A DNA stretch of 64,000 bases from Sporobacter sp942492735. Its GTDB lineage: Bacteria; Bacillota; Clostridia; Oscillospirales; Oscillospiraceae. The notes beneath the pieces were generated by a model that saw nothing but the letters and a program-made list of their open reading frames with translations, searched no databases and was not told the origin of the DNA. The DNA lies in the NCBI GenBank assembly GCA_942492735.1, contig OW818648.1, positions 2,480,001-2,544,000 of the forward strand, given 5' to 3'. Both the position numbers and the translations under genes were made by a program. Of this stretch, positions 24,301-32,989 are shown in pieces; the first letter of the stretch is position 1; every line of letters starts with the position of its first letter.

Positions 24301-26217
24301 TCAGCCGATATTCATGGCGGTGTAGAAGCCATCCCGAACAGCTGATAGGATATTGCCTGTTTTTGTGGCGCAGTCACCGATGATATAAACCTCGTCAACA
24401 ATACCCTCAAATTCCTTAACGATACCGGTGCGCGGCTTTACGCCCATGGAGAGGACGACGCTGTCGCATGGTAACGATAAGAGTTGTCCGTTTTGGTCTT
24501 CTGCTAAGACAAAATTCCTGGTTATTTCCTGTGCCTTCAGTCCTGTGATAACTTTTACGCCGGCCTTGTCAGACATGCCGCGCAAAAACGTTGCCGCGCC
24601 GCGGGAGGTGTTGCCACGGCTGTCTATTTCCTGAAGTGTCAGCATGTCGATGAGTGTCACATCATGGCCGTCCTGTGCCAACGCAACGGCAGTTTCTGTA
24701 CCGGTCAGACCAGCACCAATCAGAACAACGCGTTTGCCCACAGTTGCGTTACCCATATCAACGTCAATGGCCAGACAGACGTTGTCGCCCAAGCCGTTGA
24801 CGCCGTCAGCGGCTTTAATTCCGGGAATGTTCGGAATCAGGGGTTCGCTTCCAACGGCTATGATGACAGCGTCGGGCTTTTCCGCAATAACAAGCGCAGT
24901 CGTCGCCGTCACGCCTTTACGGATGTCGATTCCTGGCGTACGCGCCGTCATTGTAGCAGACCATTTGGCATAACGCCGGATGTCGCCTTTCAGCCGGTTT
25001 GCTCCTGCGGCTATCAGTGTACCACCGAGTTCCGGTTCTTTCTCGAACAGAACGACAGTGTGACCTCTTTCGGCCAGACGGCGCGCGGCTTCCATCCCAG
25101 CGGCACCGCTGCCGATAATGACGACCTTTTTAGGTTGATCGCTTTTTGGAATATGATCGAACAGCGGGTTTCTCCCGGCGACCGGATTAACCGAGCACCG
25201 CAGTGGTTTTGGGCAGCCGTGGGGGTCATCACCCGTGCATATCATGCACCGAATGCACGGCCTTATCTCATCGCCGCGTCCTTTTTTGGCCTTGTTGACG
25301 CAGTCCGGATCAGTGATAAACTGCCGGATCATGGCGATCATGTCGGCTTTTCCTCCCGCAATCGCCTCTTCGGCGAGGTCGAGATTGAAGGAGCCGACGG
25401 AAGTGACGGGGATATCCAGCTCTTTCTTCATGCGTTCGGCAAACCGGACGTTTGTCGCCAACGGCAGGTATGTCGGCTGCATCGCATATGAGAGCGACGA
25501 CGGATTATACATATTTCCGGCAGATATATGGATGAGGTCAATTTTTTTCTGAATAGCCTTGGCGAACAAAACCGCGTCGTCAATACCGACGCCGCCTTCA
25601 GTCAGTTCATCGCCGCTCATACGATATTCGATCGCCATGTCCGGTCCAATGGCAGCGCGGATATTGTCCAGAAGTTCGTTTGCAAACCGGCATCTGTTTT
25701 CAAACGTCCCACAGCCGTATTCGTCAGTGCGCTTGTTCATCAGCGGAGAATAAAACTGCGCTACAGTATGCCCGTGCCCGCCGTGTAGCATAATCATGTC
25801 GAAACCGCCCTTTTTGCACCGGACAGCGGCTTCAGTAAACGCTTTGATGATATTTTTAATATCGTCCTTTGTCATGTCGGAAGGGAAGCCATGCATCCGG
25901 AGGTTGAGCTCAATCGACGCAATTGCGCCGTACCGGTGGATGGCATCTGTGAGTTTCACAAGCCCGTGTATGACAAACGGGTCGGCTAAATTCACGACAT
26001 AGTGATTCTCATCGGCGTATTCCTGCGTCACAGGACTGTCACCGATCGTCACGATTCCCGCGCCGCCTTTGGCAAACGCGGAGGTAAAAGCGATAAACTC
26101 ATCGGTTACAAGGCCGTCCTTCGTACATAAAAAAGGCTCGGCAGGTGAGACCTCGATGCGGTTTTTTATAGTCAGCGGACCGACCCTAAGTGTCTTAAAA
26201 ATATGTTCATACGTCAT
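24301..26217 (-). CDS. Old yellow enzyme / 2,4-dienoyl-CoA reductase-like flavoprotein
   Basis: The 638-residue enzyme has an FMN-binding TIM barrel (residues 1-330, with MIMLHGGHGHTVAQFYSP and the RCRFANELLDNIR segment), a 4Fe-4S site (CIRCMICTGDDPHGCPKP then RCSVNP), and a C-terminal FAD/NAD module with two dinucleotide-binding loops (VVIIGSGAAGMEAARR and VVLIGAGLTGTETAVA). This is the layout of 2,4-dienoyl-CoA reductase and bile acid or cinnamate-type enoate reductases. The substrate cannot be told; the companion AEC transporter suggests an organic acid. ATG 26217 has a sigma-A promoter upstream. Confidence 0.93.
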   Translation of the reverse strand: MTYEHIFKTLRVGPLTIKNRIEVSPAEPFLCTKDGLVTDEFIAFTSAFAKGGAGIVTIGDSPVTQEYADENHYVVNLADPFVIHGLVKLTDAIHRYGAIASIELNLRMHGFPSDMTKDDIKNIIKAFTEAAVRCKKGGFDMIMLHGGHGHTVAQFYSPLMNKRTDEYGCGTFENRCRFANELLDNIRAAIGPDMAIEYRMSGDELTEGGVGIDDAVLFAKAIQKKIDLIHISAGNMYNPSSLSYAMQPTYLPLATNVRFAERMKKELDIPVTSVGSFNLDLAEEAIAGGKADMIAMIRQFITDPDCVNKAKKGRGDEIRPCIRCMICTGDDPHGCPKPLRCSVNPVAGRNPLFDHIPKSDQPKKVVIIGSGAAGMEAARRLAERGHTVVLFEKEPELGGTLIAAGANRLKGDIRRYAKWSATMTARTPGIDIRKGVTATTALVIAEKPDAVIIAVGSEPLIPNIPGIKAADGVNGLGDNVCLAIDVDMGNATVGKRVVLIGAGLTGTETAVALAQDGHDVTLIDMLTLQEIDSRGNTSRGAATFLRGMSDKAGVKVITGLKAQEITRNFVLAEDQNGQLLSLPCDSVVLSMGVKPRTGIVKEFEGIVDEVYIIGDCATKTGNILSAVRDGFYTAMNIG

Positions 26218-26268
26218 GGTTTGCGCTCCGTTTCATCTGAGGAATTTTTGGTAGATCTATAAGTGATT

Positions 26269-26298
26269 ATTATACAAGTATGGTGTGTTTTTAAGCAA
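26269..26298 (-). promoter_or_regulatory. Sigma-A promoter of the flavoenzyme-transporter operon
   Basis: TTGCTT and TATAAT on the minus strand are 18 bases apart, about 50 bases from the start codon. Confidence 0.6.
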
Positions 26299-26339
26299 CG
26301 GTCTGTGCGATATAGAATTGTACAATCGAAATTACCCGA

Positions 26340-26367
26340 TTGACAGCACAGATAATAATTATATAAT
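26340..26367 (+). promoter_or_regulatory. Strong sigma-A promoter
   Basis: Consensus TTGACA (26340-26345), 16 bases, consensus TATAAT (26362-26367). It drives the MBL hydrolase gene and probably the two genes after it. Confidence 0.8.
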
Positions 26368-26436
26368 TATTTCAAGAGATTCGCAATCATTTATCGATAT
26401 AAGTCATAATAGAATTGGACATAGAGGAGTATGACG

Positions 26437-27258
26437 ATGGAATTACCCGTCACCCTGAATTTTACTGTAAAACAACTGGCACCCGACCTTTGGCGCTTTA
26501 ATGAAAGCGCGGGCGATATGGCCGCTGTTGACGCCTATCTCGTCGTCGGCAGGGAGCGTGCGGCGCTGATTGACACGCTGCAGTCCGACCTGCCGAAAAG
26601 CCTTGTAGAATGCGTCAGGGAGATCACCGCGCTCCCCGTAGACGTCTTGATTACGCATGGGCACCCCGACCATGCCGGTGCGGAAGTCAAAAAGCTGCTT
26701 GTGGCAGAGGGGTTTACGCTTTTTATGAATCTGGTGGATCTGCCGATCATTCAGGAAATGTGTGCGCCGTGGTTCACAGCCGACCTGTTCCGTGATATCA
26801 AGGCAGGCGATCTATTTGACCTCGGCGGCATCAGTCTGGTGGCGCTTCGGGTGGCGGGACATACACCGGGCAGCATGGTATTTCTCGACAAGGAGCACAA
26901 GCGATGCTTTACAGGCGACGCACTTGGCGTATGGCTCCAGCTCGACCATTCGCTGCCGATGTCCGTTTATGTCGACGAGCTTAAACGGTTTGAGAAGGAG
27001 CTCACAGACATTCCGGAGACGACGCTCTGGATTGGGCATGCAGTGCAGGCGCCCGACGGCTTTTTCACCGCTCAGCATGTTAAAAACATGCGCGAAGCGT
27101 GTCAGAAGGTCATGACAGGCGAGCTTGTCGGCTTGACGCCCGAGTTACCGCCCACCCTGGCAGACAGTCCGATGGCGCATCTTCTCAAAGGCACGAGGAT
27201 TGCGCAGTACAAAACCGTCACAGGTTTGACGTATAGGGAAGACAGCCTAAAGAGGTAA
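26437..27258 (+). CDS. MBL-fold metallo-hydrolase
   Basis: A 273-residue metallo-beta-lactamase-fold protein. The metal ligands are seen in THGHPDHAGAE (HxHxDH type), GHTPGSMV and FTGDALG, with a final His in WIGHAVQ. These enzymes hydrolyse thioesters, glyoxalase-type substrates or lactones; no specific activity can be assigned. ATG 26437 was chosen over ATG 26431, which would lie one base after the GAGGAG ribosome binding site. It is followed by a DUF4003 gene and a flavin reductase, probably one operon. Confidence 0.85.
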   Translation: MELPVTLNFTVKQLAPDLWRFNESAGDMAAVDAYLVVGRERAALIDTLQSDLPKSLVECVREITALPVDVLITHGHPDHAGAEVKKLLVAEGFTLFMNLVDLPIIQEMCAPWFTADLFRDIKAGDLFDLGGISLVALRVAGHTPGSMVFLDKEHKRCFTGDALGVWLQLDHSLPMSVYVDELKRFEKELTDIPETTLWIGHAVQAPDGFFTAQHVKNMREACQKVMTGELVGLTPELPPTLADSPMAHLLKGTRIAQYKTVTGLTYREDSLKR

Positions 27259-27298
27259 TTGATCTGGTTTCAGAAGTTTAAATCGGGAGGAGAAGAAA

Positions 27299-28285
27299 AT
27301 GACAGAAACGCAATGCAGGCGGCTTGAATTGTTCGCCGCGAACGTACAGGAAATGAAAAGCAGTTTTGTATGGCAGAATACGATGTTAAAGCATGTGGCG
27401 GCCTTGCTGTATGCTGCAGAGGATAAAGTCATAGACGCCGATGCCATCCGACAAAGCTATGATTTGATAAAAGATAATACAGGTGTTTTCTCCATGTTCC
27501 GCGGCAATTCAGCGCTGAACATTGCAACAATGCTATCGCTTGCCGGGGATATGGAAAAGCGTATGTGTGATACGTTGCAAGTGTACGACGCTCTGAAGGA
27601 GGAGCGGTTTCACGCTTCTGATTATCTTGTCGTTGCCGCCTATCAGATTGCCGCAGGGTCGAGTGCCGAGGGCTTTCAAACCGCAGTGAGCAGAATGCGG
27701 GCTTTCTATGACGGCATGAAGGACCAGCACCCGTTTTTGACGAGCAGCGACGACTATATTTTTGCGGCGATGCTCGGGCTGTCTGACGTCGATGTCGCCG
27801 TCGGTGCGGAACGTATGGAGCAGCTCTACCGCGCGCTGAAAACGGAATTTTTCTCCGGCAATGGTGTACAGGCACTGACCGAGGTGCTGATACTTGGAGA
27901 TCAGACGGCTGATGTGCTTGACCGCGTTTTGTCGCTAAAGCAATTGCTGCGCAACTTCGGGCTGAAGATGGAAAATCAGGATACATTGTCGTCACTCGGC
28001 ATTCTGGCACTGCTGCCAGGAACTGTCGACGACATTGTCCGCGATGTCGCAGATACATTCGAGTATCTTCGAACGCAGAAGGGGTTCGGCGCATGGTCGT
28101 TTTCAAAACAGGAGCTTGAGCTGTACGCTTCAGCCCTGACAGCCTATGAGCATGTAGCGTCGGTGAAAAGCGGCATTTTGACGACGACGATAGCGACGAG
28201 CATCACGAATATCATCCTCGCACAGCAGGCGGCGATGGCAGCCATGGTTGCTTCCTCCACGGCTGCCGCTTCAGCAGGAACTTAA
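27299..28285 (+). CDS. DUF4003 family protein
   Basis: The 328-residue all-helical protein resembles DUF4003 proteins, which are common in Firmicutes and have no known function: it has the FRGNSALNIATMLSL, DYLVVAAYQIA and SSDDYIFAAMLGLSD segments spaced as in that family. The C-terminus is hydrophobic and Ala-rich (IATSITNIILAQQAAMAAMV) and could touch the membrane. GGGAGGAG stands before ATG 27299. It overlaps no neighbour and lies 20 bases before the flavin reductase gene. Confidence 0.75.
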   Translation: MTETQCRRLELFAANVQEMKSSFVWQNTMLKHVAALLYAAEDKVIDADAIRQSYDLIKDNTGVFSMFRGNSALNIATMLSLAGDMEKRMCDTLQVYDALKEERFHASDYLVVAAYQIAAGSSAEGFQTAVSRMRAFYDGMKDQHPFLTSSDDYIFAAMLGLSDVDVAVGAERMEQLYRALKTEFFSGNGVQALTEVLILGDQTADVLDRVLSLKQLLRNFGLKMENQDTLSSLGILALLPGTVDDIVRDVADTFEYLRTQKGFGAWSFSKQELELYASALTAYEHVASVKSGILTTTIATSITNIILAQQAAMAAMVASSTAAASAGT

Positions 28286-28304
28286 CCTGAAAGGAAATGT
28301 CGTC

Positions 28305-28925
28305 ATGAAGGTACTAGCACTAAATGGCAGCCCGAATAAAAACGGGAATACATATCAAGCGCTGCAGATTGTCGCGGGTGAACTTGCATCGCAAAATATT
28401 GAAGTAGAAACAATCACCCTTGGGGATAAGATTTTTGGAGGCTGTACCGGCTGCCGCGGTTGCAGGTCAAAAGGACAGTGCGTGCTTCCGGATCAGGAAT
28501 TCCCAGCAATAATGAGTAAGGTTTTCGAGGCAGACGGGTTGCTTCTGGGCAGTCCCGTCTACTATGGCGGTATCAACGGCACGATGAAGTGCTTTCTGGA
28601 CCGCGCCTTCTTTTCGGACGTCAAAGCCCAAATGCGTTTAAAAATCGGCGCTTCGGTCGTTGTGCTCCGAAGAAACGGCGGGTTGACGGCTTTCGAACAA
28701 CTGAATACCTATATGCAAGCATCCGACATGCTCATTGTACCGTCAAGCTGGAACGCCATTTTTGGGGCGCAGCCCGGTGAAATCCATGAGGACAAAGAAG
28801 GAGTGCAGCGTCTGCACAAATTGGGGAAAAACATGGCGTGGCTCTTAAAAATGAAAGACATGACAAAGGTCACCCTGTCGCCTCCACTGCCGGAAGAGAG
28901 AGTATTCTTCAACTTCATCAGATGA
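28305..28925 (+). CDS. NADPH-dependent FMN reductase / flavodoxin-like protein
   Basis: The 206-residue protein has the flavodoxin-fold FMN-binding start VLALNGSPNKNGNTYQAL and the SPVYYGGINGTMKCFLDR segment of the NAD(P)H:FMN oxidoreductase (iron-sulfur flavoprotein-like) family. A CTGCRGCRSKGQC cluster of four Cys after residue 45 resembles the 4Fe-4S motif of iron-sulfur flavoproteins of anaerobes. ATG 28305 follows AAAGGAAATG; the frame extends further up without a ribosome binding site. It likely carries electrons in anaerobic redox reactions. Confidence 0.88.
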   Translation: MKVLALNGSPNKNGNTYQALQIVAGELASQNIEVETITLGDKIFGGCTGCRGCRSKGQCVLPDQEFPAIMSKVFEADGLLLGSPVYYGGINGTMKCFLDRAFFSDVKAQMRLKIGASVVVLRRNGGLTAFEQLNTYMQASDMLIVPSSWNAIFGAQPGEIHEDKEGVQRLHKLGKNMAWLLKMKDMTKVTLSPPLPEERVFFNFIR

Positions 28926-28927
28926 CA

Positions 28928-28965
28928 AAAACCCCTGCAGTTTAAATGACTGCAGGGATTCTTTG
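28928..28965. terminator. Shared terminator
   Basis: CCCTGCAG and CTGCAGGG form a stem between two convergent genes. The T-run is best on the minus strand, ending the URO-D-family gene. Confidence 0.7.
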
Positions 28966-28980
28966 TTGGGTTATTGTTTG

Positions 28981-30027
28981 TTACTTCTGCTGCTTTTTTA
29001 CCCACTCGGCACCGTAGCGATTCATTTCGTCGACGGCGATCTCTTCGTTCTTCGCGTACAAGCAGTTGATGGAGGCGATACATGGCAGAAAATGTCCGCC
29101 CGGGCCGTATGTATCAATTGCTCTGCGTACCTCGGCGCGAATTTCCTCCTCGGTGGCGAACTCGTTGTCGATGATTGCAGCCTCTAGGCCGCCCATGAGC
29201 AGCATATTGAGCCCTTTTTCGTCAAGCTCTTTCTGGATTTTCAGGATGTCGTTCGTCGGCAGCGCCCCCTGCCACATATCGACGCTCATCTCCGCGAAAT
29301 CGACGGCGAAAGGCGTGATATAGCTGTCGCAATGGTGTTGTACAAGAATGCCGCGACTGTGGCAGTAATCGTACAGCTTCTTATAGCGGGGCTTGAGCAT
29401 ATCGCGGAAGATCTGCGGTGAGAAAAAGAGCTTTGTTTTGGCGCCTAGATCGTCATGGCTGTGGATCATGTCAAATTCGAGGTTGTCGATCAGCAGCTTT
29501 AAGACCTCCATCTTCCAATCGGTGTACGCATCGAAGAACTCCTCGCACTCATCCGGGTACAGCAAGAGGTCTTCCATCACACATTCAAAGGCGCGCAGCC
29601 CATGTAAGCGCTCGAATAAGCCGCGGAATGTCGGTACCATGACAAGCTCGCCGCGCTCGTGCGCAGCTTTGCAATGGGCCTGGGCATAAGACCAGTCGAG
29701 ATCCTTCGGAATTACCGGGAATTTGACGTAATCGCGCCAGTGTTCCATGTCCTTGATGACCTGGTTTTTCGTGTCGGTCAACGGGATGATGCCGGGGTCA
29801 ACGCCGAGGATATAGCGGTTTGTAACGCCCCAAAGATCCTTATAGCACTCTCCTGAAAACTGAAGGGTATCCCAGTTGGAGATGGGGTCGATAACCGCGT
29901 GGAACAGCAATTCTGGCCCTCCGGGTCCAAACGCGACTTCGTTATGGAAAGCATCAAAACCATGGCCCATCCACTTTGGCGGCTTGTCGTTCCGCAGAGC
30001 TGACATAAAACCTTCTTTTTTATCCAT
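28981..30027 (-). CDS. Uroporphyrinogen decarboxylase (URO-D) family protein
   Basis: A 348-residue TIM-barrel protein of the URO-D/MtaA-like family. In anaerobes these proteins are often methyltransferases acting on corrinoid proteins or O-demethylases rather than heme enzymes. Landmarks are the central MIHSHDDLGAKTKLFFSP and the C-terminal VDMWQGALPTNDILKIQ and GLEAAIIDNE segments; the HHCDSY motif supplies His and Cys ligands that could bind zinc, as in corrinoid methyltransferases. No corrinoid protein or heme gene is adjacent, so the substrate is open. GGGAGG precedes ATG 30027. Confidence 0.82.
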   Translation of the reverse strand: MDKKEGFMSALRNDKPPKWMGHGFDAFHNEVAFGPGGPELLFHAVIDPISNWDTLQFSGECYKDLWGVTNRYILGVDPGIIPLTDTKNQVIKDMEHWRDYVKFPVIPKDLDWSYAQAHCKAAHERGELVMVPTFRGLFERLHGLRAFECVMEDLLLYPDECEEFFDAYTDWKMEVLKLLIDNLEFDMIHSHDDLGAKTKLFFSPQIFRDMLKPRYKKLYDYCHSRGILVQHHCDSYITPFAVDFAEMSVDMWQGALPTNDILKIQKELDEKGLNMLLMGGLEAAIIDNEFATEEEIRAEVRRAIDTYGPGGHFLPCIASINCLYAKNEEIAVDEMNRYGAEWVKKQQK

Positions 30028-30203
30028 TTGCGAAAAACCTCCCTTATTATTCTTGTCTCAGCGTAACACCGGTATTTCACGCTTGTCAAGCAGGATTTTA
30101 ACAAGGATGGGCATTTTTGGCGCAAATTAAGTTTCATGAATTTCTGTTGTAATAATAATGAGAAAAAGCACGATAAATATTTCAGCAAGTTTTGGAGGGC
30201 AAT

Positions 30204-31076
30204 ATGACACGTAAAGTTTCCACATGGCTGCAGGCGATTAGGCTGCCGACTTTAACAGCTTCCGTTATACCTGTAACACTCGGCGGAATGCTCGCTTATA
30301 ACGCGCATGCTGTTAAAATCTACAGCTTTTTTCTCTCCGTCATCGCCATGACCTTTTTTCAGATCACCTCAAACCTGATAAACGATGTCGATGACTTTAA
30401 AAATAGAGTCGACACGAAGGAATCGCTTGGCTCCAGCCGTGTCATTGTTGATGCGCTTTTGACGCAAAAACAGGTCATGACAGCTGCGATAATCTTCTTC
30501 GTAATAGCGCTTGTCATCGGGGTGTACCTTGCTGTAATCAGCGGTATTTTTATATTGCTGCTCGGTTTTCTGGGTGCTGCAAGCGCGTATTTTTACACAA
30601 GAAAACCGTTTTGCTTTAAATATAAAGGCTACGGTGTACCGCTGGTTTTTTTGATGTTTGGTCCATTGCCTGTTTTAGGCTCTTATTATGTATCTGTCGG
30701 GTCTTTCAGCTTGACGCCGGTCCTATTGTCCATTCCGGTTGGGCTGCTGACAACGGCCATCCTCCATGCAAATGATCTGCGGGACATTGCTCATGATAAA
30801 AAAGCAGGGATTAAATCCTTCGCAATTGTTCTTGGCACGAAATATGCGCAGCTTTTTTATACGCTGCTCCTGGCTGCTTCCTTTGTTTCTGTTTTACTGC
30901 TTATCGTATTTGCGCAATTAGCGATATGGAGCCTGATTGTTTTTCTCTCAGCGCCTGTTGCGTTTATACTGATACATCGCATGAATTCACTCGAAAAGAT
31001 GAAATCTCTCGATCATAAAACAGCAGGGCTACAGCTCGTTTTCGGCATACTGCTGCTCGTGTCGCTGATCTTGTAA
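30204..31076 (+). CDS. UbiA-family prenyltransferase (MenA-like)
   Basis: The 290-residue integral membrane enzyme has eight or nine helices and the two Asp-rich motifs NLINDVDDFKNRVD (substrate diphosphate/Mg binding) and HANDLRDIAHDKKAG. This pattern fits 1,4-dihydroxy-2-naphthoate polyprenyltransferase, which attaches a polyprenyl chain in menaquinone synthesis, but no men genes are near, so a related acceptor is possible. ATG 30204 follows GGAGGG. Isoprenoid supply would come from ispA and dxs. Confidence 0.85.
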   Translation: MTRKVSTWLQAIRLPTLTASVIPVTLGGMLAYNAHAVKIYSFFLSVIAMTFFQITSNLINDVDDFKNRVDTKESLGSSRVIVDALLTQKQVMTAAIIFFVIALVIGVYLAVISGIFILLLGFLGAASAYFYTRKPFCFKYKGYGVPLVFLMFGPLPVLGSYYVSVGSFSLTPVLLSIPVGLLTTAILHANDLRDIAHDKKAGIKSFAIVLGTKYAQLFYTLLLAASFVSVLLLIVFAQLAIWSLIVFLSAPVAFILIHRMNSLEKMKSLDHKTAGLQLVFGILLLVSLIL

Positions 31077-31094
31077 TGCTAAAAGGAAATGACG

Positions 31095-31709
31095 ATGATT
31101 ATTAAGACAAAAAATATGACGATTAGCATCGTTATAGCCGCGGTATTATGGTATGTCATATTTGTCCTGAAACCGCTGAATTTTTGGCTCTCTATGTGCC
31201 TGGGTGTCGCACTCCTTGTTCTCGCGGCTATGCTTTTTGATAAGAAACAATATCATCTCGGTAAAATCAAGCTGAGGCATTTAGTCGTTGGGGTGCTTTC
31301 AGCAGCCTTGCTCTATGGCATTTTTTACGTTGGCAATGTTGTTTCAGCCTGGATTTTACCTTTTAAAGACGCACAGATCAGCAGCGTTTATATGAATAAA
31401 GCCGGCACAAGTACTTTTCTGATAAGCCTCGCGCTTCTTTTTGTCATCGGCCCCGGGGAAGAGATTTTCTGGCGTGGGTTTATACAGAAAAATATAACGG
31501 ATAGATTCGGCGCCAAAGCGATACTCCTCTCGGCTGTTTTATACGCAGCGGTTCATATTGTGACGATGAACTTTATGCTGATAATGGCGTCTTTCATATG
31601 CGGCTTGTTCTGGGGCGCAATTTATTATAGAGAGAAAAGTATCTACCCGATTGTCATTTCGCATGCTTTATGGGACATAACCGTATTCCTAATTATTCCA
31701 TTTAAATAG
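31095..31709 (+). CDS. CPBP-family intramembrane metalloprotease
   Basis: A 204-residue membrane protein with about six helices and the CAAX protease/bacteriocin-processing (CPBP, Abi) motifs: GPGEEIFWRGFIQ (EExxxR), AAVHIV and SHALWD. Such proteins act as membrane proteases or immunity factors. ATG 31095 has AAGGA eight bases ahead and was preferred to ATG 31089. It follows the UbiA gene by 18 bases and may be co-transcribed; no bacteriocin gene was seen. Confidence 0.88.
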   Translation: MIIKTKNMTISIVIAAVLWYVIFVLKPLNFWLSMCLGVALLVLAAMLFDKKQYHLGKIKLRHLVVGVLSAALLYGIFYVGNVVSAWILPFKDAQISSVYMNKAGTSTFLISLALLFVIGPGEEIFWRGFIQKNITDRFGAKAILLSAVLYAAVHIVTMNFMLIMASFICGLFWGAIYYREKSIYPIVISHALWDITVFLIIPFK

Positions 31710-31756
31710 TCGCAAAAATAACGCCGGTGAGAAAAATAAAGAAGATAAAGAATATT

Positions 31757-31785
31757 TTGACAAATCAACATAAGTAATGTAGAGT
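31757..31785 (+). promoter_or_regulatory. Promoter of the first Phd-like gene
   Basis: Consensus TTGACA (31757-31762) followed 17 bases later by TAGAGT. The TTGACAAAT block recurs before the second Phd-like gene. Confidence 0.5.
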
Positions 31786-31816
31786 TAAAAATCGAAAAGA
31801 GGTCGATTATATTTAT

Positions 31817-32047
31817 ATGAAGATCTTTACAAGAGCAATCGTCTCAAACTCTGAAATAGCAAAGAACTATAAGGGTTGTAGAGAAAAGGCAGATAAATTA
31901 GGTAAGCTGTTTATATTAAAAAATAACCAGCCAGATGCGGTTTTGTATTCAATTGCTGAATATGAGAGATATTCAGCAGTTATTGAGTACATGGAAGGCC
32001 TTGAGGATAAGGAACTTGCTGAGTTTGTTGAAACCTTGAAAAAGTAG
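31817..32047 (+). CDS. Phd/YefM-type antitoxin-like protein
   Basis: The 76-residue protein has the Phd/YefM N-terminal dimer domain pattern: IVSNSEIAKNYKGCREKADKLGKLFILKNNQPDAVLYSIAEYERY, where a short DNA-binding fold is followed by a helix that in true antitoxins wraps the toxin. AGAGG lies 14 bases before the start, which is long. No RelE, Doc or YoeB-like toxin gene follows. A second copy lies at 32384 with about half of the residues identical, each with its own promoter. Regulator without toxin, or remnant, are both possible. Confidence 0.7.
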   Translation: MKIFTRAIVSNSEIAKNYKGCREKADKLGKLFILKNNQPDAVLYSIAEYERYSAVIEYMEGLEDKELAEFVETLKK

Positions 32048-32091
32048 AAAACAAAAGGTCAACGCATCACAAAAATTGATAGGATGTCAGT

Positions 32092-32127
32092 GGTGGAACG
32101 CTTAGTAGAGCGGTCCACCTTTTTTTA
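32092..32127 (+). terminator. Rho-independent terminator
   Basis: GGTGGA and TCCACC with an inner CGCT/AGCG stem, followed by eight T, ends the first Phd-like transcript. Confidence 0.85.
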
Positions 32128-32139
32128 GCAATCTGAGTA

Positions 32140-32341
32140 ATAAAAGGTCAGAAAAAATAAGGATGAACGTATTGAAACAGTTAATATACTCCCATATAAA
32201 TAATACTAAAAATAATACATATAATAATATCAATAATATTACTAAAATAAATATAAAAAATTGTTATAATAATATATGCAAAAATATTTATACAGATTAT
32301 TCTAATAAAAAGTTGACAAATTATTAGAATTAGAGTAACGT
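32140..32341 (+). promoter_or_regulatory. AT-rich spacer with promoter for the second Phd-like gene
   Basis: About 180 bases, nearly all A and T, contain no gene. At its end lie TTGACA (32313-32318), 17 bases and TAACGT (32336-32341), the same block spacing as before the first Phd-like gene. AT content is far above the surroundings, hinting at acquired DNA or a curved regulatory tract. Confidence 0.4.
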
Positions 32342-32383
32342 GTAGGTACAGGTAAAATAAAGTTATGGTGGTGAACAAACCCA

Positions 32384-32692
32384 ATGGTTATTTTTACAAA
32401 GATGATTGTATCAAATTCTGATGTAACGAAAAATTATAAAATGTGCAGAGACCGGGCAGAGAGCTGCGGTAAGGTATTTATCTTAAAAAATAACGAACCG
32501 GATGCCGTGTTGTTTTCTATTCACGAATACGAAAGGCTTTCAGGGTTAATTGAATATGCCGACTACCTTGAAGTTAATGAGATTGCAAATATTCTCGATA
32601 TGATGCCGAGGGATAGGTCAAGGAAGGATTACGTAATGGGCCTTATACGGAAGGATGTGGATCAAGTCATTGCGGTAGATATCATCAAATAA
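32384..32692 (+). CDS. Second Phd/YefM-type antitoxin-like protein
   Basis: A 102-residue paralog of the gene at 31817: IFTKMIVSNSDVTKNYKMCRDRAESCGKVFILKNNEPDAVLF matches it through the whole DNA-binding domain. The C-terminal tail is 26 residues longer and ends KDVDQVIAVDIIK. No toxin frame follows; the next gene is a small membrane protein. It likely regulates its own promoter or other genes, by analogy with Phd proteins. Confidence 0.7.
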   Translation: MVIFTKMIVSNSDVTKNYKMCRDRAESCGKVFILKNNEPDAVLFSIHEYERLSGLIEYADYLEVNEIANILDMMPRDRSRKDYVMGLIRKDVDQVIAVDIIK

Positions 32693-32739
32693 GTTGGATT
32701 TCAACAGATGTCCACGTATATATAAGGGAGATATCCATT

Positions 32740-32985
32740 ATGATTTTTAAAGGATCAACAGACACGTTAAATAGAGCTATGAAAAAGATGGAGACAATGA
32801 TCACGGGGCGGAAATTCGCTCAAGGAATGTGCGCCGCAGCTGCTGTAGGCGTCATAACGGGAATTCTAATCGGGCATAAGTCGCGGAAGAGAATACAAGA
32901 AGATTCGAAAAATAAAACATATAATGCTGCCGTTACAATTGAGGTGCATGATCTCAAAAGGCTACTAATAGAGAGGACTGAATAA
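32740..32985 (+). CDS. Small YtxH-like membrane protein
   Basis: The 81-residue protein has one membrane helix (about residues 28-45, GMCAAAAVGVITGILIG) between a helical N-terminus and a basic/charged C-terminus (HKSRKRIQEDSK). It resembles YtxH-type stress-related membrane proteins, without a defined motif. AAGGGAG precedes the ATG. It is four bases upstream of the ice-binding-like surface protein gene, so it probably opens the envelope operon. Confidence 0.6.
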   Translation: MIFKGSTDTLNRAMKKMETMITGRKFAQGMCAAAAVGVITGILIGHKSRKRIQEDSKNKTYNAAVTIEVHDLKRLLIERTE

Positions 32986-32989
32986 ATTC

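Noticed and set aside
32150..32340. 67-residue minus-strand membrane-like frame in the AT-rich tract
   Set aside because: Its Ile/Tyr-rich sequence is a by-product of AT-only DNA; it lacks a ribosome binding site and has no homologous pattern.
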